Assembly: GCA_963707835.1 (NCBI GenBank)
Contig: CAVPRI010000002.1
Span: 1,674,001 to 1,738,000 of the forward strand
Source: Bog-473 sp963707835
Lineage (GTDB): Bacteria > Actinomycetota > Acidimicrobiia > Acidimicrobiales > RAAP-2
Length of the DNA stretch: 64,000 nt
Direction: 5' to 3'
This document shows, piece after piece, positions 42,051-50,870 of the stretch (positions within the stretch are counted from its first letter, which is position 1; each line of letters opens with the position of its first letter). The notes below the pieces were generated by a model. It was not told where the DNA came from, searched no databases, and was given only the letters and a program-made list of their open reading frames with translations. The position numbers were made by a program, and so were the translations under genes.

Positions 42051-42192
42051 TTGTTCACCCCGCCCAACCGGTGTCCACGCGGGCTCCGGTCTCCCGGCCG
42101 GCTCGCCACGCCGGCTGAAGGAAGTCATCGGCAGCCACGGATCATCGGGCCACGACCTGCCGACCCCGAATCGAGACAAGACGGAGAACCTC

Positions 42193-43065
42193 ATGACGAA
42201 CAACCGCAAGAACCCAGCGGCCGGCCGGCGGTACGCCGAGCGCCAGGCACAGAAGGAAGAGGCCGCCCGCCAGGCCAGGCGACAGCGGAACACCCGCTAC
42301 GGAATCTTCACCATCATCCTCGTGATCTGCATCGTGGGCGTGCTGGTCATCGTCAAGGTCGCCGGCGGAGGTGGGGGTTCCTCCTCCGCCGACCAGCTGT
42401 CGCCACCGGCAGGGACACCCATCGCCCCCGCCACCTTGGCGAAGCTGTCGTCCGTGCCGATCTCGACGCTCAACAGTGCCCCTACCGACGGCATCCTGAC
42501 CCAGGTCACGCCAGCCCGCGGCCAGGCACTGACCAGTGACGGGAAGCCCGAACTGCTCTACGTGGGCGCCGAGTTCTGTCCCCACTGCGCGGCCGAGCGC
42601 TGGCCGCTGTACATCGCCCTGTCCAAGTTCGGGACCTTCAGTCCCGAACCAGGCAAGATCCACTCGGCCACTCAGGACGGGAACGTGCCGACGTTCACCT
42701 TCTACGGCACCACGTACACCAGCCCCTACTTCTCCTTCGTGCCCGTCGAGGTGTACACCAACCACCCTGCGTCCGGAGGTGGCTACACGGTGCTCCAGAA
42801 CCCGACCGCGTCACAGCTGAAGACCTGGACCGACGCCAACGGCGGCACATTCCCGTTCATCGACTTCGGGGGCAAGCAGCAACTCCTGTCGGCGCAGTAC
42901 TCGTACGCCAGCCTTCAGGGACTCCCATTCGCGGCCGTGGCCGCCCAGGTGGGCAACAATTCGACCACGATCGGTGCCGACATCGGCGCCAGCGCCAGTC
43001 AGCTCATCAAGGCCATCTGCAGCTCGCTCTCGGGCGGGAAGCCGGCCACTGTGTGCTCACCCTGA
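42193..43065 (+). CDS. DUF929 thioredoxin-like membrane-anchored protein
   Basis: 290 residues. A basic cytoplasmic start and one span (YGIFTIILVICIVGVLVIVKVAGG) anchor an external domain containing YVGAEFCPHCAAERWPLYIALSKFGTF, a thioredoxin-type C-x-x-C pair, then PYFSFVPVEVYTNHPASGGG and TFPFIDFGGKQQLL. It resembles DUF929 proteins, predicted DsbA-like thiol oxidases. A VKOR gene starts three bases after its stop, which would provide the reoxidation partner, so the two probably form an extracytoplasmic disulfide-bond pathway. Confidence 0.88.
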   Translation: MTNNRKNPAAGRRYAERQAQKEEAARQARRQRNTRYGIFTIILVICIVGVLVIVKVAGGGGGSSSADQLSPPAGTPIAPATLAKLSSVPISTLNSAPTDGILTQVTPARGQALTSDGKPELLYVGAEFCPHCAAERWPLYIALSKFGTFSPEPGKIHSATQDGNVPTFTFYGTTYTSPYFSFVPVEVYTNHPASGGGYTVLQNPTASQLKTWTDANGGTFPFIDFGGKQQLLSAQYSYASLQGLPFAAVAAQVGNNSTTIGADIGASASQLIKAICSSLSGGKPATVCSP

Positions 43066-43068
43066 GCC

Positions 43069-43587
43069 ATGGACGCGCTGAGGGACGAACCGGCGGACGT
43101 CGGAACGGGCGGGGCGGGCGGGGCGGGCGGGACCGAGATGCCGCGCTGGCCGGGGTGGTTGGGCACCACGGCCAGCGCGCTCGGGCTCGCCGTCGCCGGC
43201 TACCTCACGTTCGAGCACTTCACCTCGTCGAGCAGCCTGGCCTGCTCCGACAACGGGGCCATCAACTGCCTCAAGGTAACCACGAGCTCCTACGCGTCGG
43301 TGGCCGGGGTCCCCGTGGCCGTGTTGGGACTGGCGTTCTTCGCCATCATGCTGGTGCTCCAGCTCCCCGCCATGTGGAGGCGCCCCGAACCCGCCATCCG
43401 CCTGGGTCGTCTGGCCTGGGCCGCGGTGGGTGCGGCCATGGTGCTCTACCTCCTGTACGCGGAGTTGTTCGCCATCGACGCCATCTGCCTGTGGTGCACC
43501 TCCGTGCACGTGCTCACCCTGGTGCTCTTCGGCAGCACGGTGTTCGCCACGGCGTCGTACCCAGCTGCCCGGCCGGCGGCACCCTGA
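43069..43587 (+). CDS. Vitamin K epoxide reductase (VKOR) family protein
   Basis: 172 residues with four membrane spans: WLGTTASALGLAVAGYLTFEH, SVAGVPVAVLGLAFFAIMLVLQ, LAWAAVGAAMVLYLLYAELFAID and SVHVLTLVLFGSTVFATA. The active-site CLWC sits in the last span entry (IDAICLWCTSVH), and two loop cysteines (LACSDNGAINCL) lie between spans one and two. VKOR passes electrons from DsbA-like proteins to quinone. Adjacent to, and almost certainly co-transcribed with, the DUF929 gene. It ends directly against the convergent serB. Confidence 0.9.
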   Translation: MDALRDEPADVGTGGAGGAGGTEMPRWPGWLGTTASALGLAVAGYLTFEHFTSSSSLACSDNGAINCLKVTTSSYASVAGVPVAVLGLAFFAIMLVLQLPAMWRRPEPAIRLGRLAWAAVGAAMVLYLLYAELFAIDAICLWCTSVHVLTLVLFGSTVFATASYPAARPAAP

Positions 43588-44823
43588 TCAAGCCGGCGCG
43601 TCACGCTCCAGGCGATCGGCCTGTTCGATCTCCTGGCGCGAGATGCCCAGGAGGAACAAGATGGCGTCGAGGTAGGGCACATTGAGTGCGGTGTCTGCCG
43701 CTTGCCGGACCACGGGCTTGGCGTTGAAGGCGATCCCCAGCCCGGCGGCGGCCAGCATGTCGATGTCGTTGGCACCGTCCCCCACGGCGACGGTGCGCGC
43801 CAGCGGGACCCCGGCCGCCCGGGCGAAGGCGGTCAGGGCCGCCGCCTTCCCGGCCCGGTCCACCACCGCCCCCTCCAGCTCACCGGTCAGCACGCCGGCG
43901 TCGAGCACCAGGGTGTTGGCCGCCAGGTGGTCGATCCCCAGCTCGCGCACGAGCGGCTCGATCACCTGGGTGAACCCGCCACTCACGACGGCCAGCTCGT
44001 AGCCGAGGCGCTTGAGGGTGCGCACCAGGGTCCGCGCACCCGGGGTCAGGAGGATCTCGGCGCGCACCGCGGCCAGATCCGCCTGGGTCAGCCCGGCCAG
44101 GAGCCGCACCCTCTGGCGAAGGGCTTCCTCGAAGTCGAGCTCGCCCGCCATGGCCGCTGCCGTGACCGCCGCCACCTCCTCACCGCACCCGCACCGTTCG
44201 GCCAGGAGGTCGACCACCTCCCCTTGGAGCAGCGTCGAGTCCGCGTCCATGACGATCAGGTGCTTGGCCCGCCGGTGCAGACCAGCCGGTTGCACCGCCA
44301 GGTCGACGCGGCAGCGGGCCGCCTCCTCGGCCAGCACGCGCCGGAGGCGTTCGAGGTCCGCACCCACCACGGTCAGCTCGTAGCTGTGCACCGGGTAGGC
44401 AGCCAGGCGGACGATCCGCTCGATGTTCCCTCCGCACGACGCGATACCGGCGGTCACCCCGGCCAGGGTCTCGGCGTCGATCTCGGGTGCCAAGACCGTC
44501 ACCAGATGACGCTCGCCCGCCGTGGTCGGCTCGTCCTCGTGCAGTGGGTCGACGGACACCTCGACACCACACTCCGCGAGCTGCTGTTCGAGCGTCTGCC
44601 GAGTGGCCGCCGCCCGGTTCGGGCCCATGGCTGCCTCGACGCAGAGCAGCAGGCGGCCGTGCACCCTGACCTGCTCCACGTCGTCGATCGCGACCTGACA
44701 GGCGGCGAGCGCGGCGAACAGCCGGTGTGCGATGCCCGGTGCGTCCTGGCCACGCAGCGCGACCAGGTGCGGCGATGTGGCTTCCTCCGGCTGCGCCCTG
44801 TCGCCTCCCTGGCCCTGTGTCAC
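43588..44823 (-). CDS. serB: Phosphoserine phosphatase SerB with two ACT domains
   Basis: 411 residues. Two N-terminal ACT domains (LVALRGQDAPGIAHRLFAALAACQVAIDD and LVTVLAPEIDAETLAGVTAGIASCGGNIERIVRLA) precede a HAD phosphatase: LIVMDADSTLLQGEVVDLLA (catalytic DxDST), LAVVSGGFTQVIEPL (motif II Ser/Gly), and VAVGDGANDIDMLAAAGLGIAFNAKP (motif IV). It makes serine from phosphoserine in the cytoplasm, probably serine-regulated through ACT. GTG 44823 overlaps the upstream acyltransferase stop by GTGA. Confidence 0.95.
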   Translation of the reverse strand: MTQGQGGDRAQPEEATSPHLVALRGQDAPGIAHRLFAALAACQVAIDDVEQVRVHGRLLLCVEAAMGPNRAAATRQTLEQQLAECGVEVSVDPLHEDEPTTAGERHLVTVLAPEIDAETLAGVTAGIASCGGNIERIVRLAAYPVHSYELTVVGADLERLRRVLAEEAARCRVDLAVQPAGLHRRAKHLIVMDADSTLLQGEVVDLLAERCGCGEEVAAVTAAAMAGELDFEEALRQRVRLLAGLTQADLAAVRAEILLTPGARTLVRTLKRLGYELAVVSGGFTQVIEPLVRELGIDHLAANTLVLDAGVLTGELEGAVVDRAGKAAALTAFARAAGVPLARTVAVGDGANDIDMLAAAGLGIAFNAKPVVRQAADTALNVPYLDAILFLLGISRQEIEQADRLERDAPA

Positions 44824-45482
44824 GACGCCTCCACGTCCGTCTCGGCGACCCAGCCGCGGCCGGCGATCCAACGCCGCACCACCCGGGCCGGCACGCCCGC
44901 CACGACGGTCCGGTCCGGCACCACGCCGCGGACGACCGCGCCCGCCGCCACCACCACGTGCTCCCCGATCTGCGCGCCCGGGAGCACCACCGCATTGGCG
45001 CCGAGCCAGCTCCCCGACCCGATGCGCACCGGTGCCTCCGTGGGCCATTGGCGCCCGATCGGGGTCTCCACATCCTCGTACACGTGGTTCTGGTCGGTGA
45101 TGTACACGTAGGGACCGGTCTGGATGTCATCACCAATGACGATCTCCCAGTGCCCGACGATGTGCGATCCCCGCCCGATCAGGCAGCGGCTGCCGATGGT
45201 GACGACGGGGTCGGTCGGCATCTGTTGTCCCGGAGCCATCCCGGCGGTGATCGAGGTGAAGGGACCGACGATGGTCTCGGACCCGACGTGGATCAGGTGC
45301 TCGTTGTAGAGCGCGCCCTGGGGGAAGAGGATGCACGCTCCCCGACCCATCCGGCCGAATCGACGACCACGGCGGTCGTCGGGACCGATGGCCCCCAGCT
45401 CGGCAGCACCCTCCCAGGCCGCGTGGACCAGGCGGGAGGCGGGTCGTCGCAGCGATCCGGGAAGGGAACGGGCCCAGCTCAC
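44820..45482 (-). CDS. Left-handed beta-helix (hexapeptide) acyltransferase
   Basis: 220 residues from GTG 45482. After an N-terminal helix region, hexapeptide turns stack as in DapH/maltose acetyltransferase types: VGSETIVGPFTSITAGM, VTIGSRCLIGRGSHIVGHWEIVIGDDIQTGPYVYITDQNHVY, VRIGSGSWLGANAVVLPGAQIGEHVVVAAGAVVRGVVPDRTVVAGVPARVVR. The last block is the usual acetyltransferase end. The acceptor is unknown; GHWEIVIGD and DQNHVYED provide likely catalytic histidines. It is the first gene of a two-gene unit with serB. Confidence 0.88.
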   Translation of the reverse strand: MSWARSLPGSLRRPASRLVHAAWEGAAELGAIGPDDRRGRRFGRMGRGACILFPQGALYNEHLIHVGSETIVGPFTSITAGMAPGQQMPTDPVVTIGSRCLIGRGSHIVGHWEIVIGDDIQTGPYVYITDQNHVYEDVETPIGRQWPTEAPVRIGSGSWLGANAVVLPGAQIGEHVVVAAGAVVRGVVPDRTVVAGVPARVVRRWIAGRGWVAETDVEAS

Positions 45483-45568
45483 GCCGGAATGGTAGGTGGT
45501 GCCGCCGGTGGGCCACGAAAACCGGGGCCGAAGCTCCGGATCAGGACCGTTGAGTAGAATCTCGGTCC

Positions 45569-47287
45569 GTGCAGCCCCATCCACCGGAGGGCGGCTCGGA
45601 CCCCGCGCCGGGAGCGGAGGGCGCGCTGGAACGCCCCGTCGACCGGCGGCGGTTTCTCCAGCTCTCCGCGCTCGGCGTTGCCGGGGTGACCGGGGGACGC
45701 CTCGTCACGCGCCGCTCGAGCCGGCACGCGCCGGCGCAGTCTCGGCATGGCCACCCCCACGGCGGCAGTCCCCCCGTGGTCATCTCCACCCTCCCCAGTG
45801 GCGTGGTGGTGCCGACGGCGACCTGGTTGGTCGCCGAGAACGCCAGGCCTGGCACGCTCGACTGGATCTGCAACCACGTGCAACCCGATCACGCGCTCGA
45901 GGGGTTCGCCAGCCAGGTCAGTGCCGTCCCGGGCGACGACGTCGCGGTGTTCGTCAACACCACGGCCCGCGCCGTGCAGGTGCAGGCGTATCGGATGGGC
46001 TACTACCAGGGACTCGGGGGCCGCCTGGTGGTGAAGACGGACTTCGTTCCCGCCGCCGCCCAGCGCGCCCCGGAGGTGACGCCCGACCTGGGCACGGTGC
46101 GCTGCCCGTGGTCGCCCACGCTCACCCTGAACATCACCAAGGACTGGCTCCCGGGCTGCTACCTCCTGAAGCTGGTCGGCGACGGCGGTGAGGAGCAGTT
46201 CGTGCCCCTCACCGTGCGCGACGACACCTCGACCGCCGCCTACGTGCTGCAGAACAGCGTGACCACCTGGCAGGCCTACAACCTCTGGGGCAGTTACAGC
46301 CTGTACTACGGGCCCAGCGCTCATGGGGGGCAGAGCTTCGACAACCGCGCCCGGGTGGTCTCCTTCGACCGCCCCTACCCTCAGACCTGGGCTTCGGGTG
46401 CCGCCGACTTCGTCGGCAACGAGCTGCCACTGCTCATGCATCTCGAGAGCCTGGGCCTGGACCTCACCTACTGGACGGACGTGGACCTCCACGCCCGTCC
46501 CCACCTGCTGGCCAACCACCGCTGCCTGTTCAGCCTGGGCCACGACGAGTACTGGTCGCAGCCCATGCGCCAGGGGGCGGCCGCGGCCAGCGCAGCCGGG
46601 GTCAACCTGGCCTTCCTGGGCGCCAACGCCTGTTACCGCCAAATCCGGATGGAGCCCTCGTCAGTGGGTCCCAATCGCCTGCAGGTCTGCTACAAGGACG
46701 TCGGAGAGGATCCCCTCTCCAAGGAGCAGCCCTCGCTCGCCACGGTGGACTGGAACCAGGCGCCTCTGAACCAGCCCGAATCGACCCTGATCGGTGCCAT
46801 GTACCAGTCCGTGGGAGCCAAGGCCGACATGGTGGTCACCGATGCCTCCTCGTGGTTCTACGACGGCTGCAACCTCAGTGACGGGCAGGCCTTCCCCAAC
46901 GTCGTTCTCGGGGAGTACGACCGCTACGTGCCCGCGCTCCCGGGCCCTCGCAACCTCGACGTCCTGGCCCATTCGCCTGTTCCTGGGCAGTCGAACTGGT
47001 CGGATATCACCTACTACACCGCCCCGGGCACCGGAGGGGGGGTCCTGGCCAGCGGCTCGGCCAGCTTCGTCTCCATGGTCTCGACCACCGGTGCCATCCC
47101 GTCCCTGGTCATCCCCGGTCCGTTCCCCGACATCACGGATGTGATCCGCCGGGCCATGGAGAACGTGTACGGGCGCTTCGGCCTGGGCCCGGCCAGCGCC
47201 TTCGGTGCCTCGGAGGGCAACTGGACCGAGGTCTATTCGGGGGCAGCGGCCAGGGCGGGCTCGGCTGCGGGCACCCCGTCAGCCTGA
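45569..47287 (+). CDS. Tat-exported DMFase-like (N,N-dimethylformamidase large-subunit-like) protein
   Basis: 572 residues. DRRRFLQLSALGVAGVTGG (about residues 24-42) is a twin-arginine signal. The mature part has a beta-rich domain (ATWLVAENARPGTLDWICN, VQVQAYRMGYYQGLGG) and a catalytic-like domain with SLGHDEYWSQPMRQ, FLGANACYRQIRMEP and VLGEYDRYVPALPGPRNL, as in the DMFA2_C family. N,N-dimethylformamidase is cytoplasmic and iron-dependent; exported relatives in actinobacteria have no known substrate. The start is GTG 45569. Confidence 0.82.
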   Translation: MQPHPPEGGSDPAPGAEGALERPVDRRRFLQLSALGVAGVTGGRLVTRRSSRHAPAQSRHGHPHGGSPPVVISTLPSGVVVPTATWLVAENARPGTLDWICNHVQPDHALEGFASQVSAVPGDDVAVFVNTTARAVQVQAYRMGYYQGLGGRLVVKTDFVPAAAQRAPEVTPDLGTVRCPWSPTLTLNITKDWLPGCYLLKLVGDGGEEQFVPLTVRDDTSTAAYVLQNSVTTWQAYNLWGSYSLYYGPSAHGGQSFDNRARVVSFDRPYPQTWASGAADFVGNELPLLMHLESLGLDLTYWTDVDLHARPHLLANHRCLFSLGHDEYWSQPMRQGAAAASAAGVNLAFLGANACYRQIRMEPSSVGPNRLQVCYKDVGEDPLSKEQPSLATVDWNQAPLNQPESTLIGAMYQSVGAKADMVVTDASSWFYDGCNLSDGQAFPNVVLGEYDRYVPALPGPRNLDVLAHSPVPGQSNWSDITYYTAPGTGGGVLASGSASFVSMVSTTGAIPSLVIPGPFPDITDVIRRAMENVYGRFGLGPASAFGASEGNWTEVYSGAAARAGSAAGTPSA

Positions 47288-47344
47288 CATCTGCACACTT
47301 GCCACCACTTCGGGTCGGCGCCCCCCTACCATCTGACCCCAACC

Positions 47345-48409
47345 ATGACGACCAGCAACCAGACGACTCGCCGTGCGCGCCACCCGATGAGGTGGGGCGC
47401 ACTGGTGACCATCGGGCTGGCAGGGTTGGTGCTGACCGCCTGCTCCTCGGCGCCGCACCACGCCGCCGCCAAGCGCAAGGTCACCACCACGACGGCCGCG
47501 CCCCCGACCTGCCCCTTGACCGGCGTGCCGGCTCCAGGCGGCACGGTCCCCCAGCGGCCGGCCATGGCGGTCAAGATCGACAACTATCCGGCCGGGCGAC
47601 CCCAGTCGGGCATCGACAAGGCGGACGTGGTGTTCGAGGAGCCCGTCGAGGGCGGGATCACCCGGTTCGCGGCGGTGTTCCAGTGTCAGAACGCGGCCCT
47701 GATCGGACCGGTCCGCTCGGCGCGCAACATCGACATCGGGATCCTGGGCCAGTTGGGGAATCCGCTGCTGGCCCACGTGGGCGGGATCAACCCGGTGCTG
47801 GCCAACATCAACGCGTCGCCGCTCGTCAACGTCGACCTGGGCGCCTCGAACTCGCTGATGATCCATCCCGCCGGCAAGGTGCCGCCCGACGCCGACTACA
47901 CGTCGACCGCCCTGGTCTACGGCACGCATCCGAACATGACCACACCGCCGCAACCGATCTTCGCCTACTCGACGACACCGCCGTCGGGCGGGGCCCCGGT
48001 GGCCACGGTGAACATCAACTTCTCGGGCACCTCCAACGTGACGTGGAAGTGGAATGCCGCCGGCAACGATTTTCTGCGCTACTACAACGGAATTACCCCG
48101 GACATGCTGGCCAACGGCGTCCAGAACTCGGCCGCCAACGTGATCGTGCAATACGTCCAGATCAGCTACGGCCCCTGGCTCGAGAACTCCGAAGGCGGGC
48201 TCGAAGTCCAGGCCGACCTGTACCCCAATGCCAGCGGCAACGCGGTGATCTACCGCAACGGACAGGCCATCGCGGGCACTTGGCACCGGGGCACCCTCGG
48301 ATCGCCCACCCAATACACGTATGGATTGGGGGCGCCCATCACGCTCCAACCCGGCCCGACGTGGGTGGAGCTGGTGCCCAGCACCATCTTGGCCACGACA
48401 ACTCCCTAG
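47345..48409 (+). CDS. DUF3048 lipoprotein (YerB-like)
   Basis: 354 residues. The signal peptide ends with lipobox LTAC (VTIGLAGLVLTACSSAP), so the protein is lipid-anchored outside the membrane. DUF3048 features: MAVKIDNYPAGRPQSGIDKADVVFEEPVEGGITRFAAVFQCQNAALIGPVRSARNIDIGILG, HVGGINPVL and the C-terminal VIYRNGQAIAGTWHRG with LQPGPTWVELVP. Role unknown; B. subtilis YerB is related. It is 57 bases downstream of the Tat-exported protein and on the same strand. Confidence 0.88.
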   Translation: MTTSNQTTRRARHPMRWGALVTIGLAGLVLTACSSAPHHAAAKRKVTTTTAAPPTCPLTGVPAPGGTVPQRPAMAVKIDNYPAGRPQSGIDKADVVFEEPVEGGITRFAAVFQCQNAALIGPVRSARNIDIGILGQLGNPLLAHVGGINPVLANINASPLVNVDLGASNSLMIHPAGKVPPDADYTSTALVYGTHPNMTTPPQPIFAYSTTPPSGGAPVATVNINFSGTSNVTWKWNAAGNDFLRYYNGITPDMLANGVQNSAANVIVQYVQISYGPWLENSEGGLEVQADLYPNASGNAVIYRNGQAIAGTWHRGTLGSPTQYTYGLGAPITLQPGPTWVELVPSTILATTTP

Positions 48410-48458
48410 GGGCGACCTCGGCGCACGGCGCCCAGGTGCTGCCTGAGGGAGCTACCCG

Positions 48459-49373
48459 TCAGCGGCGGGGCTTGCGGGCCACCACGGCCAGCAGCAGGCA
48501 CTCCTCCGCCGGGGCGAACACCCCTGGATGCGCGCTGGCCTCGGCCTCGTCGAACACACCCGCGGCCACGCCCTCGCGCATGAGGTTCAGGCCCTTGCAC
48601 TCGGTCACCTCGAATCCGGCCCGCTCGAGCTTCTCGACCAGCTGGCCCGGGGCGTACTCGATCTCGTGATCGTGGTTCATGGGCACCTCGGAGCGCAGCC
48701 GCCAGACCGGGCCGTTGGGGGTATCCAGGCAGAACCACCCACCCGGAGCGAGGACGCGGAAGGCCTCGCGGGCCACCGCGTCACCCTCCTCCTCGGTGAC
48801 GTGCTCGATCGACTGGCCGCTGTAGACGAGGTCGAAGGATCCATCCCCGTAGCGGCTGAGATCGACCATCGAGTGGAAGGCGAACTCCACGGGCCCCAGC
48901 TCGGAGAGCACCGGCTCGCCGGCCGATCCTCCCTGGTAGATGGTGTCGCGCTCTTCGACCGGCAGGTCGACCACGACCAGCTGCTCGAAGGGATAGGGGT
49001 AGCCGAGATGGACCAGCGCACCGTCGGGTAGCCCCTGATGGGTGCCACCGAGGTCGAGGATGCGCGCCGCAGGCGGCAGCCCGGCCACGAACTGGCTGCG
49101 ACTCACGTGCATGGAGAGCAGCACGTTTCCGATGGGCACGCGCCGACGGAATTCCTCGGAGTGCGCCAGCGCCTCTGCCACCCCGTGTCGCGAGAGCTCG
49201 CCGGTGGCCAACTTGGCCATGTAGTCCTCGCCACCTTCGGGGTCGGGCTCGCGGTCGAGGACGACGTTGAAGGCCAATCGCACCGACTGCTTGGGGGGCA
49301 GGAACCGGTACGGCACCGTGGGCAGGCGATCAAGCACGCCATAGGCCAGCCGCTTCCACTCTCGGGTCCGCAT
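48459..49373 (-). CDS. SAM-dependent methyltransferase with N-terminal DUF4214-like segment
   Basis: 304 residues from ATG 49373. Residues 25-90 (SVRLAFNVVLDREPDPEGGEDYMAKLATGELSRHGVAEALAHSEEFR) form a DUF4214-like module often attached to glycan-acting enzymes. The rest is a class I methyltransferase: ARILDLGGTHQG (SAM motif I), FEFAFHSMVDLSRYGDGSFDLVYSGQSIEHV (motif II-III) and AFRVLAPGGWFCLDTPNG. A role in cell-surface glycan methylation is plausible. It reads toward the DUF3048 gene. Confidence 0.85.
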   Translation of the reverse strand: MRTREWKRLAYGVLDRLPTVPYRFLPPKQSVRLAFNVVLDREPDPEGGEDYMAKLATGELSRHGVAEALAHSEEFRRRVPIGNVLLSMHVSRSQFVAGLPPAARILDLGGTHQGLPDGALVHLGYPYPFEQLVVVDLPVEERDTIYQGGSAGEPVLSELGPVEFAFHSMVDLSRYGDGSFDLVYSGQSIEHVTEEEGDAVAREAFRVLAPGGWFCLDTPNGPVWRLRSEVPMNHDHEIEYAPGQLVEKLERAGFEVTECKGLNLMREGVAAGVFDEAEASAHPGVFAPAEECLLLAVVARKPRR

Positions 49374-49487
49374 CACCCCATTGTTGCCCGGACGCCACGC
49401 ACTCCGGACCGATGGACCACATGGCAAGGGGTGGGTCCGGAAATCTTGCTTGGCGGGGGCGGGCGGACCGCCCGGCCGATGCCTCGA

Positions 49488-50546
49488 CTAACTGTCGAGC
49501 GCGATCGGGAGGTCGTCGGGGTTGACGACACCCTCGAGCGACTCGTCCTCGACCTCCTGGGGAGTCAGGCACTCACGGACCCGGTCGTTGATCTCGGCCA
49601 TGAGCTGCGGACTCTCGGAGAGGAAGTTCTTCACGTTCTCGCGGCCCTGACCGAGCTGCTCGCCCTCGTAGGTGAACCAGGCTCCCGACTTCTTGATGAA
49701 CCCGAGGTCGATCGCCACGTCGAGCAGCGATCCTTCGCGACTGATGCCCTTGCCGTACATGATGTCGAACTCGGCCTGCTTGAACGGTGCCGAGCACTTG
49801 TTCTTGACCACCTTGACCCTGGTGCGGTTCCCCACGACGTCGGTCCCGTCCTTGATGGCCTCGATCCGACGGATGTCGAGCCGAATCGACGAGTAGAACT
49901 TCAGGGCCCGACCGCCGGGGGTCGTCTCGGGCGAGCCGAACATGACGCCGATCTTCTCCCGCAACTGGTTGATGAAGATGGCGATGGTGCTCGACTTCGA
50001 CAACGTCCCCGTCAGCTTGCGCAGCGCTTGGGACATGAGGCGGGCCTGGAGTCCGACGTGGGTGTCGCCCATCTCACCCTCGATCTCGGCACGCGGCGTC
50101 AGCGCGGCCACCGAGTCGATCACCAGGATGTCGAGCGCGCCGGAGCGGATCAGCATGTCGGCGATCTCGAGCGCCTGCTCCCCGGTGTCGGGCTGTGAGA
50201 TCAGGAGGTCGTCGACGTTGACGCCGATGGCCCGTGCGTAGATGGGGTCCATGGCGTGCTCGGCGTCGATATAGGCGCAGATCCCTCCGTTGCGCTGGGC
50301 CTCCGCCACGGCATGCATGGCCAAGGTGGACTTACCCGAGGACTCGGGCCCGTAGATCTCCACGATGCGTCCCCGAGGGAGGCCGCCGATCCCCAAGGCC
50401 AGGTCGAGGGAGAGCGCTCCGGTCGGGATGGACTCGATGTTCATGCCGACGTTGTCGCCCATGCGCATGATCGAGCCCTTGCCGAACTGCTTCTCGATCT
50501 GCCCCAGGGCGGCGTCCAGCGCCTTGTCCCGCTCCGTCTCGGCCAT
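49488..50546 (-). CDS. recA: RecA recombinase
   Basis: 352 residues and complete. It has the Walker A GPESSGKSTLAMH, Walker B ILVIDSVAALTP, MAW-type loop L1 (EGEMGDTHVGLQARLMSQALRKL), signature ALKFYSSIRLDIRR and loop L2 (FINQLREKIGVMFGSPETTPGGR), with an acidic C-terminal tail (VEDESLEGVVNPDDLP). It coats single-stranded DNA for homologous recombination and activates LexA cleavage. A LexA box lies 150 bp upstream, and a short tandem repeat array lies in its leader. Confidence 0.98.
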   Translation of the reverse strand: MAETERDKALDAALGQIEKQFGKGSIMRMGDNVGMNIESIPTGALSLDLALGIGGLPRGRIVEIYGPESSGKSTLAMHAVAEAQRNGGICAYIDAEHAMDPIYARAIGVNVDDLLISQPDTGEQALEIADMLIRSGALDILVIDSVAALTPRAEIEGEMGDTHVGLQARLMSQALRKLTGTLSKSSTIAIFINQLREKIGVMFGSPETTPGGRALKFYSSIRLDIRRIEAIKDGTDVVGNRTRVKVVKNKCSAPFKQAEFDIMYGKGISREGSLLDVAIDLGFIKKSGAWFTYEGEQLGQGRENVKNFLSESPQLMAEINDRVRECLTPQEVEDESLEGVVNPDDLPIALDS

Positions 50547-50561
50547 CTCCCTCTCCTCCGT

Positions 50562-50616
50562 GTTGTTCCTACGACGTTGTTCCTACGACGTTGTCCTGCG
50601 ACCTTCGTCCTGCGAT
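50562..50616. repeat. Short tandem repeats in the recA leader
   Basis: GTTGTTCCTACGAC occurs twice exactly (50562-50575, 50576-50589) and is followed by two degenerate copies (50590-50602, 50603-50616). The array ends 16 bases ahead of the recA start on the minus strand and could affect translation or mark slippage. Confidence 0.8.
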
Positions 50617-50697
50617 CCGTTCGGCATTCTGTGCCGGTGCGGCGACCCTACGGTGGGGGTGTGACGGACGGCGCTGCCGCCCCGGTTGGCAGCATAC

Positions 50698-50711
50698 CGA
50701 ACGTGTGTTCG
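50698..50711. promoter_or_regulatory. LexA (SOS) box upstream of recA
   Basis: CGAACGTGTGTTCG fits the actinobacterial GAAC-N4-GTTC LexA consensus exactly. It lies just upstream of a possible minus-strand -10 (TATGCT, 50691-50696) facing recA, so repression of recA by LexA is expected. Confidence 0.75.
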
Positions 50712-50870
50712 CAGAATGTGGACCCTGCCCGCCGCACCGATCCGGCGGAGAACGGTCCCCCCGGACCGCTCCCTGACCCCTCCCTGACTGCGGGCTCGGG
50801 TAGACGCCATGCCATGCTGTGCCTCGCGGGGCCGGGCATCCCCGAGTGAGCCCAGGAGGAGGGGAAGGTC

